Origin: Brochothrix thermosphacta DSM 20171 = FSL F6-1036
GTDB taxonomy: Bacteria > Bacillota > Bacilli > Lactobacillales > Listeriaceae
NCBI RefSeq assembly: GCF_036884295.1
Contig: NZ_CP145608.1
Location: 310,001 to 374,000, forward strand
Direction: 5' to 3'
Length of the DNA: 64,000 bases
In this document: positions 47,766-56,623 of the stretch, in pieces
Layout: each line of letters begins with the position of its first letter
Numbering within the stretch: the stretch's first letter is position 1
Program-made: the position numbers and the translations under genes
The notes under the pieces: generated by a model
Seen by the model: the letters and a program-made list of their open reading frames with translations, nothing else
What the model was told of the DNA's origin: nothing
Databases searched by the model: none

Positions 47766-47939
47766 TAATTTCCCTCCATGTAAAGCATAGTCATATTTCT
47801 ATTTAAATATAACAATTAGTAGGGGGAACTACAATTTATGATTTTAGCTAAAATCATAAAAAGAAAAATGTTTTCAAATCTTTACAGACAGTGTAGACTA
47901 AATACAAGATAACATTCAGAAAAAGAGGTGAGTGAATTC

Positions 47940-48692
47940 ATGGTTAAAACAGTGAGAATTGGTCATCTTACAATTGGAGAAGGGGCACCCAAACGCTGTG
48001 TTTCTTTTATAGGTAATAATAAGGCTGCTATTAAAACAGAAATTATGTTGTTTAAGCAAAAAAAACAGGCGATTGATATGATTGAATGGCGTGTTGATTG
48101 TTTGGATAAATGGCAAGAGCGAACAGAATGCGAAGCAATTGCACAACTAATTAAAGCTGAGATTGGAGAAACACCAGTAATTTTCACTTGTCGAACAATG
48201 CGAGAAGGTGGTCTTGCACAAGTAACCGCCGAATCTTACAGTGAATTATTAAATTGGGCAATAAATACCTCCTTTTTTGATGCAATTGATATTGAGCAGG
48301 CATGGGAAGAAGAGATGAGTGGTTCATTAATTCAAAGTGCAAAATCAAACGGTTTAGTGTCATTAGTATCTCATCATAATTTTGAAGAAACACCTTCGAT
48401 AGAAGCAATGGTGACGTTATTGTCAAAAGCAGAACAATTAGGTGGCGATATCCCTAAACTAGCGGTAATGCCACAAACTAAAATGGATGTATTGCGATTG
48501 CTAGAAGCAACCCTATTATTGTCAGAGCGCTCAAAAGCACAACCAGTTATCACCATGTCAATGGGAGAATTGGGACAAGTTAGCCGTGTTATTGGTTCGT
48601 TTAGTGGGTCAGCACTGACATTTGGATCGTTGCAGCAAGCTAGTGCACCAGGCCAAATTGAAGTTGAAACACTTGCACAAATAATGAACTAA
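47940..48692 (+). CDS. aroD: 3-dehydroquinate dehydratase, type I
   Basis: 250 residues from ATG 47940, nine nt after GAGGTG; an in-frame GTG at 47928 overlaps that site. EWRVDCLD (about 45-52), the catalytic His in VSHHNFEETP (about 139-148) and the Schiff-base Lys in MPQTKMDVL (about 175-183) are intact. It dehydrates 3-dehydroquinate in the shikimate pathway. It is followed 12 nt downstream by an acetyltransferase gene and probably cotranscribed. Confidence 0.95.
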   Translation: MVKTVRIGHLTIGEGAPKRCVSFIGNNKAAIKTEIMLFKQKKQAIDMIEWRVDCLDKWQERTECEAIAQLIKAEIGETPVIFTCRTMREGGLAQVTAESYSELLNWAINTSFFDAIDIEQAWEEEMSGSLIQSAKSNGLVSLVSHHNFEETPSIEAMVTLLSKAEQLGGDIPKLAVMPQTKMDVLRLLEATLLLSERSKAQPVITMSMGELGQVSRVIGSFSGSALTFGSLQQASAPGQIEVETLAQIMN

Positions 48693-48704
48693 GGAGAGAA
48701 GCAG

Positions 48705-49202
48705 ATGATTCGTCACGTAGAATTGAAAGATGCAGAAGCGATACAAACTATTTATAATGATGCTGTACTCAACACTACAGCTATTTATGCTAATGATCCT
48801 GTGACAGTCGCTAATCGCGAGCAATGGATTAAAGAAAAGTTGGCTGCGAACTGGCCATTATTTGTGTTTGAACTAGAAGGTCAGGTTGTAGGTTATGCTA
48901 CATATGGTGTATTTAGAGATTATCCCGGTTACATACATACCGTAGAACATTCAATTTATGTTAACCCACAATTTTCAGGGCGTAAAATTGCAACATTGTT
49001 GATGACAACTTTAATTGCAGAGGCTCGTCAACAAGGTTATCACACGATGATAGCAGGGATTGATAGCTCTAATGAAGCAAGTATTTACTTACATAAGAAA
49101 TTAGAATTCGAGTTTTCAGGACGTTTAAAAGCAGTCGGATATAAATTTAATCGCTGGCTCGATGTTGATTTTTACCAGTTGATTTTGCAAGAAAACGAGT
49201 AA
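48705..49202 (+). CDS. GNAT acetyltransferase, phosphinothricin-acetyltransferase-like
   Basis: 165 residues after AAGGAGAG. The family signature IRHVELKDAEAIQTIYNDAV and AcCoA-binding region SIYVNPQFSGRKIATLLM (about 84-101) with HKKLEFEFSGRLKAVGYKF near 132-150 match the Pat/Bar-like GNAT clade. These acetylate small amines such as phosphinothricin or methionine sulfoximine; the true substrate is uncertain. It lies behind aroD and ends with a terminator at 49205-49250. Confidence 0.85.
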   Translation: MIRHVELKDAEAIQTIYNDAVLNTTAIYANDPVTVANREQWIKEKLAANWPLFVFELEGQVVGYATYGVFRDYPGYIHTVEHSIYVNPQFSGRKIATLLMTTLIAEARQQGYHTMIAGIDSSNEASIYLHKKLEFEFSGRLKAVGYKFNRWLDVDFYQLILQENE

Positions 49203-49204
49203 AA

Positions 49205-49250
49205 AGAAGAGTGACCTAACAGTTAATTGGTTAGGCCACTCTTCTTTTTG
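49205..49250. terminator. Bidirectional terminator
   Basis: AAGAAGAGTGaCCTAAC and GTTAGGcCACTCTTCTT form a long stem with a T tract; it serves the acetyltransferase gene and the convergent DUF3021 gene. Confidence 0.8.
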
Positions 49251-49263
49251 GTTTTTTTGAAGC

Positions 49264-49671
49264 TTAAATTAAATTATTTAACTCATTTTTTAATTGTCTG
49301 CTTTTGTGCTGGGCATAGAAGTAGAATCCGATTATATGTACTATCAAAGTTAATAAAATAATGCCTATCCAAAAGGGTTTCATCAAGTTAAACATATCTA
49401 TAGAATATAACCTTACTCCTAAAAAAACACAAAAAATATTAGCTACTGTACTAATTAAAATATTAGTTGAAGCTTTGAATATTGAGTAATTCCATAAATA
49501 TGGATAAATAATGCCAAAAACTAAGCCGAATAATATGCCAATTAATAACAGGTTCCATATAAATGTAAAAGGAATATTTTGTTTTAAATTACTAATATTG
49601 GCTAACAGAAAAATCCAAATGATGCTTCCTAATGTTGCTTGGTTAAAACTGTTTTTTAGTGTATGTGTCAT
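49264..49671 (-). CDS. DUF3021-type membrane protein
   Basis: 135 residues with four hydrophobic segments (about 14-30, 36-58, 66-90, 98-125), the usual topology of DUF3021 proteins. It overlaps its upstream LytTR gene by 4 nt, so both are translated together. In many Firmicutes DUF3021 genes pair with a LytTR regulator, and the membrane protein is thought to modulate it. No kinase is present. Confidence 0.82.
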   Translation of the reverse strand: MTHTLKNSFNQATLGSIIWIFLLANISNLKQNIPFTFIWNLLLIGILFGLVFGIIYPYLWNYSIFKASTNILISTVANIFCVFLGVRLYSIDMFNLMKPFWIGIILLTLIVHIIGFYFYAQHKSRQLKNELNNLI

Positions 49672-50108
49672 GATAATCGCTCCTTAATATTTTTTGCATA
49701 GTGTCTACTAACTAAGTACGTGTTTTGTTTTTTAGTAACAACCTCTAACCTAGAATTTGCGCTAACATTAAACGAAATTATATCATCTACATTTAAAATA
49801 GTAGATTGATTAATTCGATAAAATAAGTGTTTTTCTAAATAGGTTAACTCTTTCAATTTTTTATTGAAGTAATATTTCTTTCCTTCGGAAGTTGAAATTT
49901 GACTCAAGTGCCCTAAAGATGTAATAACTTCTATATCGGATAATTGAATCAACACATTTCTACTGCTCTTAATTTCTATTACACTTATTTTTTTGGATTT
50001 TTTTAGGCATTCGTGCATATTTTCTACAATATGTTCATTTAAAGGGTGACTTATTATATCTATTTGATTAGTCACTTTATTGTTATCCCAGATATTATTT
50101 ATTTTCAT
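49668..50108 (-). CDS. LytTR DNA-binding regulator (stand-alone)
   Basis: 146 residues with AGGAGG upstream. The C-terminal half (about 50-146) is a LytTR domain: IEVITSLGHLSQIST, LTYLEKHLFYRINQSTILNVDDI and HYAKNIKERL are characteristic. There is no receiver domain, so it is not a classical response regulator. It is translated with the DUF3021 protein. Its own promoter contains two TTGCAA boxes 21 bp apart, suggesting autoregulation. Confidence 0.85.
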   Translation of the reverse strand: MKINNIWDNNKVTNQIDIISHPLNEHIVENMHECLKKSKKISVIEIKSSRNVLIQLSDIEVITSLGHLSQISTSEGKKYYFNKKLKELTYLEKHLFYRINQSTILNVDDIISFNVSANSRLEVVTKKQNTYLVSRHYAKNIKERLS

Positions 50109-50153
50109 TTTGAGTACCTCCTATAAAGAATTTATCATACTTCTTAAAGAAAG

Positions 50154-50199
50154 ATTATATCTATTCGATTAGTTGCAAAAACAATTAACTTTGTTGCAA
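50154..50199 (-). promoter_or_regulatory. LytTR promoter with two TTGCAA boxes
   Basis: On the minus strand TATAAT (50154-50159) is the -10. TTGCAA occurs at 50173-50178 and 50194-50199, centres 21 bp apart, near the -35. Two direct repeats with about two helical turns spacing are typical of LytTR-family sites. Confidence 0.5.
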
Positions 50200-50756
50200 T
50201 TTATTTTGGGGCTGACCATTTATTTTTACTTTCGTTATTTTTGAGTACTTCAATCTAAAATATCTTAAAATTGCATAACGGGATTTAATAATATAACGAG
50301 ACCTGGAATTTAAACTGTAGTATTAGTGTCCCTAACTTTACTGTCTGTCTCCAATTGCAACACCAATTCTCTTACAAAATTTCAGAACAAACAAAAAACA
50401 TTAGACCTGAAATTCAAGTTTTAACTCTTTATCTCTATAACGTTGTTCTTTGTCTCCAGAACTCCAAGCTTACTTTATCAAAACTTCATAAACGTAAAAA
50501 ACTCACTAGACCTGAAATTAAAACTGAAGTGTAGACGTGAACCAGTCTATAACAGTTTTAATTCCTCAGTCTAACGAGTAATGAATGTTTTATTTCTCTA
50601 ACTACAACAACCGATGTTTTTAGCTATTTCAAAAAAATCATCAGGGATAGGTAGCTTGTTTCATTTTTCTACAATATCTTCGACACCAAACAGGTTGTTT
50701 TCATTGTGAAATCTTCCAATTTATCAATGTTTTTACGAGGTTGAATATACTTTCGC
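50200..50756. repeat. Three degenerate 104-bp tandem repeats in a gene-free stretch
   Basis: AGACCTGgAATT recurs at 50299, 50403 and 50508, and other words (TGTCTCCA, TTATCAAAAC-like) recur at matching offsets. The copies differ at many positions. No reading frame is conserved. The rest of this AT-rich stretch holds no recognisable gene. Confidence 0.6.
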
Positions 50757-51977
50757 TTAAAAGTAATCAGAGTAGTAAGGGACGTCTGTTGGTATAATAC
50801 TTTCAAGTAATTGAACGTGTTCAGGTGATGCTTGTAAACGCCCGATTTTTTGCAAATACGTGGGGCGTTTATAACCTAGGAACATCGTTGTAAGTGTGGG
50901 AATATTAATAACGGAATCAGCTTCTTTATCAGTAAGCGCGATTGTTATTTTGCCATCACAAAATGTGAGTCGATACGTATGACGATTCCAATCAGCTAAA
51001 GGATCTTCAACTTTAAAAAGCCATTCACCGTTTATTTTTGATAACGTTTTGAATGGGAATTTCTCAAGGAAAGGTAAAACATCAACAATTCTTCCCATAT
51101 AATAAGGAGAAATTGTTTCTTTGATCTCACTATCATCTAATAAGAAGGCAAGTGGCTCATCTGTATAAGTTGAACCTTTAACTTCGGTCACCATTGAGAA
51201 ATGAGCTGAAATGAAGTTCCATAAACCAATACGGGCTTCTTCATTCAGAAAGACCATTTCTTTCAGGTAAAAGACCTCATCGGCTAATCGATAAAATAAA
51301 AATCCAGTAGGCGTGCCTTCAGTATCACGGTAAACAGCAGCCATCATTTCATCTGATTCCCAGCGCCAGTATTCATCCCATGCGAGTTGGTTACGAATCA
51401 TACTGCCGTGTTGCTGTGACGCAAAGCGATTATAAATATCAAAGATAAGTGGATCATCACATTCAGTACGTTCAACCATGCCTAATACTTGTTTCGTTTT
51501 AGGGAGCTGTGTATCTTTTACAGTAAATGTCATTTTATCACTGATTATTTCCCAACCTTTGCGACGGTAAAACGGAATTGAGTAGGGATAAAGATACGAG
51601 ATATATTGCTGGTTTTCACGCATTTTTTCTAATGCACTCACCATCAATTGATTCATTAAACCAAGTCCAGCATATTCTGGATACGTACCAACACCTGTAA
51701 CACCACCCATTGCATATTCTGTCCCAAAAATATTGACTGTAAAAGGATAAATAGCGATTTGTGATATTAATTTTTGTTGATCAAACCAACCGATGACATC
51801 GGCTTGTTCAAGCACTGGTAATTTTGCTTGTTTAATTTCATCTTCTTCCCAGCCAAATGTTTGTAAATCATCACTTGTTACTTGAAAAACGTAACGTAAT
51901 AATTCATTAAATTGTGTGACATCATCTTTGTTAACTAGTTTCAATTCAAAATTATGTTTTAGAGCTTTCGGCTCCAT
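50757..51977 (-). CDS. Eis-like GNAT N-acetyltransferase
   Basis: 406 residues from ATG 51977, eight nt after GGAGG; an earlier in-frame start at 51992 lacks support. It has two GNAT-like domains and a C-terminal SCP2-like domain as in Eis proteins. YAMGGVTGVGTYPEYAGLGLMNQLM (about 75-99) is the AcCoA-binding region. Eis enzymes acetylate aminoglycosides or Lys side chains in mycobacteria; the substrate here is unknown. The length agrees (about 400). Stand-alone gene. Confidence 0.85.
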   Translation of the reverse strand: MEPKALKHNFELKLVNKDDVTQFNELLRYVFQVTSDDLQTFGWEEDEIKQAKLPVLEQADVIGWFDQQKLISQIAIYPFTVNIFGTEYAMGGVTGVGTYPEYAGLGLMNQLMVSALEKMRENQQYISYLYPYSIPFYRRKGWEIISDKMTFTVKDTQLPKTKQVLGMVERTECDDPLIFDIYNRFASQQHGSMIRNQLAWDEYWRWESDEMMAAVYRDTEGTPTGFLFYRLADEVFYLKEMVFLNEEARIGLWNFISAHFSMVTEVKGSTYTDEPLAFLLDDSEIKETISPYYMGRIVDVLPFLEKFPFKTLSKINGEWLFKVEDPLADWNRHTYRLTFCDGKITIALTDKEADSVINIPTLTTMFLGYKRPTYLQKIGRLQASPEHVQLLESIIPTDVPYYSDYF

Positions 51978-52118
51978 AGTTTCGACCTCCAAATTTTTTC
52001 AAAAAAAGTTTATCTAACAATAATATACCATAGAGAGCGGTATTAAAAAAAGAACTCTCCTTTTTTATGGTAATCCTTTTAAAATACTAACAATTTTATG
52101 CTGTAAATAGTTAAACAA

Positions 52119-52132
52119 TGGTAGCGTTTGCA
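52119..52132 (+). promoter_or_regulatory. Possible CcpA (cre) site before the permease gene
   Basis: TGGTAGCGTTTGCA matches about 8 of 11 defined cre positions. It overlaps the possible -35 (TTGCAT 52128-52133) for TATAAT 52153-52158, though that spacing (19) is long. Weak evidence. Confidence 0.25.
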
Positions 52133-52259
52133 TGTTCTTAATCTAAAAGTGATATAATTATAGACCTTTGTCACAGAAAAAACAATAGTAATTTTGTAAA
52201 AAGTGTATTAGACTTAATAAGAATCTATTGAGGATATTTAATTGGAGGAAATTAGTCGC

Positions 52260-53612
52260 ATGTCAATTCAAGAAAATCAGAAAGAACTGAAACAAGGATT
52301 AAGCGGACGCCATGTACAATTCATCGCTTTGGCGGGTATGATAGGAACGGGTATTTTTAAAGGAAGTGCAGAGACACTACAAAAAGCTGGACCAGCAGTT
52401 GTCTTTGCGTATCTTGCAGGTGGTTTATTACTGCTGATTGTGATGACAGCTTTAGCTGAAATGGCATTGGCTCATCCCAAGCATAATGTGCAAATGTTAA
52501 TTCATAAAGCAATGGGATCACGCAGTGCTTTTGTAACGGGATGGCTTTATTGGGTTAACTGGGTGATTGTTACCACAGTTGAAATCGTTGCTGCAGGTAG
52601 TTTTTTACAGTATTGGTTTGATATGCCATTGTGGGTATTGTCACTCATCTGTGGTGTGCTTATTATCGCCATTAACTTAACGCAGGTGAAAAATTATGGT
52701 GAATTAGAATTTTGGTTTGCCGGTATTAAGATAACAACATTAATCTTGTTTATTATTTTAGGGGCATGTTTGATTTTTGGTATCGTCCCAAGTTCGGCAG
52801 TTAGCCCAGCAGAAAATCTTACTGGAAATGGTGGCTTCATGCCATTTGGTTTAACTGGTGTGGCATCAGCGTTTCTAGTTGTTGTCTTTTCATATGGTGG
52901 CGCGGAACTTGTTGGCGTAGCAGTGACAGAGACAAAAGATGTTGAGAAAATATTACCACGCGTTATTCGAGGCACTGTTTTCCGTGTCATCACGTTCTAT
53001 ATTTTCCCTATCTTAATTATTTGTGCGCTCATCCCATGGAATTCAGTAACTGGTGAAGTTAGTCCGTTTGTGCAGGTGTTTGATATGTTACATATCCCAG
53101 CAGCGGCAGATATAATGAATTTTGTTTTGCTTACTGCTGTGTTATCGGCAGCCAATTCAGGTATTTATGCAACAAGTCGTACATTATATTCAATGTCACG
53201 TAGCGGTGAAGCGCCTGCCAAATTTGGCGAGCTATCAAATAAAGGTGTGCCACGTAGGGGGATTCTGATGACAAGTATCTTTATTTTTCTGGGTGTACTT
53301 GTGGCCTACTTAACTGAAAGTCGTGCTTTGAATTTATTGATGCAAATACCTGGTTTTACAATTATGATTGTATGGTTAGCTATCTGTGTATCTCAAATCA
53401 TTCTGCGTAAACGTTCGACAGAAATACCATCATTCAAAGTGTGGTTTTTCCCATTCACAACTATTTTTGCAATTGTTTGTTTCAGTATCATTTTTATCTC
53501 CTCACTGCTCAATACAGAAAACCTTGTTGGATCAAGTGTTTGCGTGGGAATTATGGTTATATTGATTATTGCAGCTTTTATTCACGATAAATATAAAAAA
53601 CAAAGTCGATAA
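52260..53612 (+). CDS. Amino acid permease (APC family)
   Basis: 450 residues from ATG 52260 with GGAGG; the frame opens at 52242 across the ribosome site. Twelve membrane segments and the signature FIALAGMIGTGIFKGSAETL (about 21-40) mark the AAT-type amino acid/polyamine/organocation family. Substrate specificity is not predictable from sequence. A cre-like site near the promoter suggests carbon control. The C-terminus ends at a terminator (53620-53655). Confidence 0.9.
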   Translation: MSIQENQKELKQGLSGRHVQFIALAGMIGTGIFKGSAETLQKAGPAVVFAYLAGGLLLLIVMTALAEMALAHPKHNVQMLIHKAMGSRSAFVTGWLYWVNWVIVTTVEIVAAGSFLQYWFDMPLWVLSLICGVLIIAINLTQVKNYGELEFWFAGIKITTLILFIILGACLIFGIVPSSAVSPAENLTGNGGFMPFGLTGVASAFLVVVFSYGGAELVGVAVTETKDVEKILPRVIRGTVFRVITFYIFPILIICALIPWNSVTGEVSPFVQVFDMLHIPAAADIMNFVLLTAVLSAANSGIYATSRTLYSMSRSGEAPAKFGELSNKGVPRRGILMTSIFIFLGVLVAYLTESRALNLLMQIPGFTIMIVWLAICVSQIILRKRSTEIPSFKVWFFPFTTIFAIVCFSIIFISSLLNTENLVGSSVCVGIMVILIIAAFIHDKYKKQSR

Positions 53613-53619
53613 TCTTAGG

Positions 53620-53655
53620 AGGCCTCCGTTCAAATAGAATGGGGGCCTTATTTTA
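53620..53655 (+). terminator. Terminator after the permease gene
   Basis: AGGCCTCC and GGGGGCCTT arms with a short T tract. Confidence 0.7.
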
Positions 53656-53707
53656 CAAGCTAAACAAGGATTGATATGATAGAACAAAGAGAAGGGGGTA
53701 ATAAGTT

Positions 53708-53848
53708 ATGGGGTTATTAGTGCAAGTATTAATGTATTTTATGTTGGCTTTAGGCGTTATTCAACTTTTCAAGCGCAATATTGATTGGGCTGTGATGTGG
53801 TTGTTAATTGGTGCGGGTTTGTTCATTTTAGTAAAATTTTATGTTTAG
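53708..53848 (+). CDS. 46-residue membrane protein
   Basis: ATG 53708 to TAG 53846-53848, with GAAGGGGGT about 10 nt upstream. Two hydrophobic stretches (about 2-20 and 27-45) separated by KRNID. It probably spans the membrane twice. It begins 15 nt before the DMT transporter gene ends its leader, so both may be cotranscribed. No family recognised. Confidence 0.6.
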   Translation: MGLLVQVLMYFMLALGVIQLFKRNIDWAVMWLLIGAGLFILVKFYV

Positions 53849-53863
53849 AAAGAAGCGTTGAGA

Positions 53864-54808
53864 GTGAAAAAAGTTAGTCTTTATATTATTTTAGGAACAC
53901 TGTTATTTAGCTCGATGGAAATTGTGTTGAAGTTAGCAGGCAGCACTTTCCATCCGTTGCAGTTAAATTTAATTCGTTTTACAATTGGAGCCTTCGTCTT
54001 ATTGCCTTTTGCTTGGCATCGATTGCGTCAACAAAAACGACATATAGTTTGGAAAGATGGTCTACTCTTTGCAGTCACAGGTTTTATCTGTGTGATTGTG
54101 AGTATGACTTTTTTTCAATTGGCAATAGAACAAACAAAAGCATCCACTGTGGCAGTGCTCTTTAGCTGTAATCCTTTGTTTGCTATTCTTTTTGCTCTTG
54201 TTTTTTTGAAAGAAAAAATCACACGGATAACAACAATTTCATTGAGTTTATCAATCGTTGGATTACTTTTTATCGTGAATCCGTTTGAATTACATGATGG
54301 CTTAGGTATTACATTTGCATTACTCGCAGCAGCGACATTTGGTCTATATAGCATATTATCTCGTTGGGGTTCAAAAAGACGAGGTTTTAATGGCTTAACA
54401 ATGACCTGCTTTACTTTTTTTGCAGGTGCGTTTGAGTTATTACTTTTAATTGGTTTAACTCACATCCCATTTATTAAATCTGCATTAAGCAGCCATAAGC
54501 AATTAGCAGAATTTTCGGCAATCCCAATTTTTCAAGGGATTTTCAGTGAGACGCTATTACTGCTACTTTATATCGGTATTTTTGTAACTGGAGGGGGTTT
54601 TGCTTTTTATTTTCTAGCGATGGAAGCCAGCAGTGTTTCGATGGCTGCGTTAGTTTTTTTCATTAAGCCAGGTTTAGCCCCGCTACTTGCGCTTTTAATT
54701 TTAAACGAAGTAATTACTAAAAATACAATTGTTGGTATTTGTATCATTTTAGCAGGTTCTTGTTTAACCTTTATCGGTGAAACTAAACAGAAAAGCAGAC
54801 GGGTATAA
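53864..54808 (+). CDS. EamA/DMT-superfamily transporter
   Basis: 314 residues (start GTG 53864; TTG 53858 possible). Ten hydrophobic segments with two EamA repeats (about 8-140 and 155-310); each repeat ends in a conserved Gly/Asn-rich helix, for example LLFIVNPFELHDG near 124-136. The drug/metabolite transporter superfamily exports small metabolites. The substrate is unknown. It follows the 46-residue membrane protein by 15 nt and ends at a terminator (54834). Confidence 0.85.
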   Translation: MKKVSLYIILGTLLFSSMEIVLKLAGSTFHPLQLNLIRFTIGAFVLLPFAWHRLRQQKRHIVWKDGLLFAVTGFICVIVSMTFFQLAIEQTKASTVAVLFSCNPLFAILFALVFLKEKITRITTISLSLSIVGLLFIVNPFELHDGLGITFALLAAATFGLYSILSRWGSKRRGFNGLTMTCFTFFAGAFELLLLIGLTHIPFIKSALSSHKQLAEFSAIPIFQGIFSETLLLLLYIGIFVTGGGFAFYFLAMEASSVSMAALVFFIKPGLAPLLALLILNEVITKNTIVGICIILAGSCLTFIGETKQKSRRV

Positions 54809-54833
54809 CAGGTCTATTATCAAGAGTAACATT

Positions 54834-54880
54834 AAAAAACTTTTTGTTTGATTCAGAAAAATGGATCAACCAAAGTTTTT
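54834..54880 (+). terminator. Terminator after the EamA gene
   Basis: AAAAACTTTTTG and CAACCAAAGTTTTT arms with a T run to about 54880. Confidence 0.65.
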
Positions 54881-54964
54881 TTTTGCTAATTTACTTGTGA
54901 AAAAGTGAGAAATATACAAAAGTCAGGTCGTTCATCTTGATACAATAGAGAGTAGTATAGTATT

Positions 54965-55120
54965 AGAAAAATCGAAGAAATTGAAGCAGCAGGAGCGATT
55001 TTGGATTCAAGTAAAGAGGCTGATATGAGAATGAAAGGGCTGTATTTTGCTAAAATTGAAGAGTCAGGTAAGAAACAACCCAAATATTCATTGGTCTTTA
55101 AATTCCAAGTTAAAAAATGA
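54965..55120 (+). pseudogene. 52-codon coding remnant
   Basis: A frame with no start codon reads IEEIEAAGAILDSSKEAD and ends FQVKK stop at 55118-55120. It looks like the truncated C-terminus of a lost gene. No promoter or Shine-Dalgarno. The rest of 54881-55240 holds nothing I can name. Confidence 0.35.
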
Positions 55121-55248
55121 AATAATGACATCATCCGGTTGTTAGTGAAACGCTTCGATTATAGTAGACGTTAGAAAAAATTCTAATGTGCTTATCATGA
55201 TGGAGCGTTTTAGATTTTTTACAGTACATTTACTAAGTGACTACAAAA

Positions 55249-55274
55249 AAATCCGCCTGAACTTTGGCGGATTT
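55249..55274 (-). terminator. Terminator of yumC
   Basis: AAATCCGCC and GGCGGATTT form a perfect 9-bp stem; on the minus strand it is followed by seven T. It lies about 100 nt past the yumC stop. Confidence 0.8.
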
Positions 55275-55369
55275 GCTAGTTATGAGCCACTATCATCAGC
55301 TGAAAATGGTAAAACGCTTATGAAAACTTATGTCGTTCAATCTGAAAAAAGAAGGCTACACGCATTATG

Positions 55370-56374
55370 CTATTGACCGAACATGCTTGTTGAATGCATC
55401 GGTTGTACACGTGTTTTTGGGTTGATATAATTCATGGCATTGTTTACTGCAGTAGGCGCTTCACCAAGTCCAGTAGCAATTAAAGCAACTTTACCAGGAT
55501 AGGTACAAACATCACCCACCGCATAAATCCCCTTACGATTTGTTTCCATACGAGAGTTGACAACGATTGTGTTTTTTTCCAATTCTAACTCCCATGTCTT
55601 AATGGGGCCAAGCGTTGAAATAAAACCATAGTTGACGATAAAATCATCAATCTCAACAGCTGATTCTTCGCCTGATTTCATTTTTTTCAAAAGGACGCTT
55701 GTAAGATGTCCCGCATCGGCAATTGTTAAGTCTGTGGGTACATAAGGCGTAATCAACTTAACTGATGAATCTCGTAATCTTTGCACACTACTTTCGTGTG
55801 CACGAAAGGCATCACGTCGATGAATTAATGAAACGGATTGCGCAATCGGTTCTAACATTAACGCCCAATCCACAGCAGAATCGCCGCCGCCGCATATCGC
55901 AACGTTTTTCCCCGCAAAACGGTTCATATCTTTAATATAGTAATGCACGTGTTGACCTTCTAAAAGAGATGCGTTTTCGATATCAACACGACGTGGTTCA
56001 AACGCGCCGTTTCCGGCTGTTATAATAACTGTTTTCGATAAATGCACACCTTTATTTGTCACAAGTTGGACACAACCATCGTCGGTATGATTAAGTTCTA
56101 AAACCTCTTCTTCTAAACAAATGGTCGGTTTAAAGGACTCTGCTTGTTCAATTAATCTATCTGCTAATTCTTGAGCTTTTATCTTAGGAAATCCTGCCAC
56201 ATCATAGATGAATTTTTCAGGATAAAGCATTGAAAGTTGACCACCCAAAGTGGGGAGCGTCTCGATTATTTTAACTTTAGCGCTTCTTAAACCACCATAA
56301 AATGCTGAAAATAAACCAGCGGGTCCACCGCCGATAATTGTAATATCATATAGTTCTTCATGTAAATCCGTCAA
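55370..56374 (-). CDS. yumC: Ferredoxin-NADP reductase, YumC type
   Basis: 334 residues from TTG 56374, which follows GGGGG; the frame is open to 56419 and an ATG at 56389 is an alternative. [10 protein letters not shown] (FAD, near 13) and [12 protein letters not shown] (NADPH, near 158) with VGDVCTYPG (near 280) define the thioredoxin-reductase-like family without the redox Cys pair, as in Bacillus YumC. It reduces ferredoxin or flavodoxin with NADPH. It is divergent from ndh. Length is close to Bacillus YumC (332). Confidence 0.9.
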   Translation of the reverse strand: MTDLHEELYDITIIGGGPAGLFSAFYGGLRSAKVKIIETLPTLGGQLSMLYPEKFIYDVAGFPKIKAQELADRLIEQAESFKPTICLEEEVLELNHTDDGCVQLVTNKGVHLSKTVIITAGNGAFEPRRVDIENASLLEGQHVHYYIKDMNRFAGKNVAICGGGDSAVDWALMLEPIAQSVSLIHRRDAFRAHESSVQRLRDSSVKLITPYVPTDLTIADAGHLTSVLLKKMKSGEESAVEIDDFIVNYGFISTLGPIKTWELELEKNTIVVNSRMETNRKGIYAVGDVCTYPGKVALIATGLGEAPTAVNNAMNYINPKTRVQPMHSTSMFGQ

Positions 56375-56520
56375 CGTAAATACCCCCATTTTAATAATAT
56401 GATTCGAAAAAATAATCACTTTCTACATATAATACCATAAAAAAAAGTAAGGATAGGCGAATTTTGATTTTGATAAAAAATGAAATGTGACCATTAAATG
56501 AATTAATTATTCTCAAAGGC

Positions 56521-56549
56521 TTGAAAAGATATGTAAAAACCGATAGAAT
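56521..56549 (+). promoter_or_regulatory. ndh: Promoter of ndh
   Basis: TTGAAA (56521-56526), 17-nt spacer, TAGAAT (56544-56549), followed by a 70-nt leader. Confidence 0.65.
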
Positions 56550-56623
56550 TGGTAATGGAAATGTGTTTTTTTAGTGTGAACGACATCTACACAAATATAA
56601 TTATATGAAAAGAGTGATTTACA

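Noticed and set aside
55188-55376. Open frame of 62 codons next to yumC
   Set aside because: It crosses the yumC terminator and overlaps the yumC end on the other strand; no ribosome-binding site.
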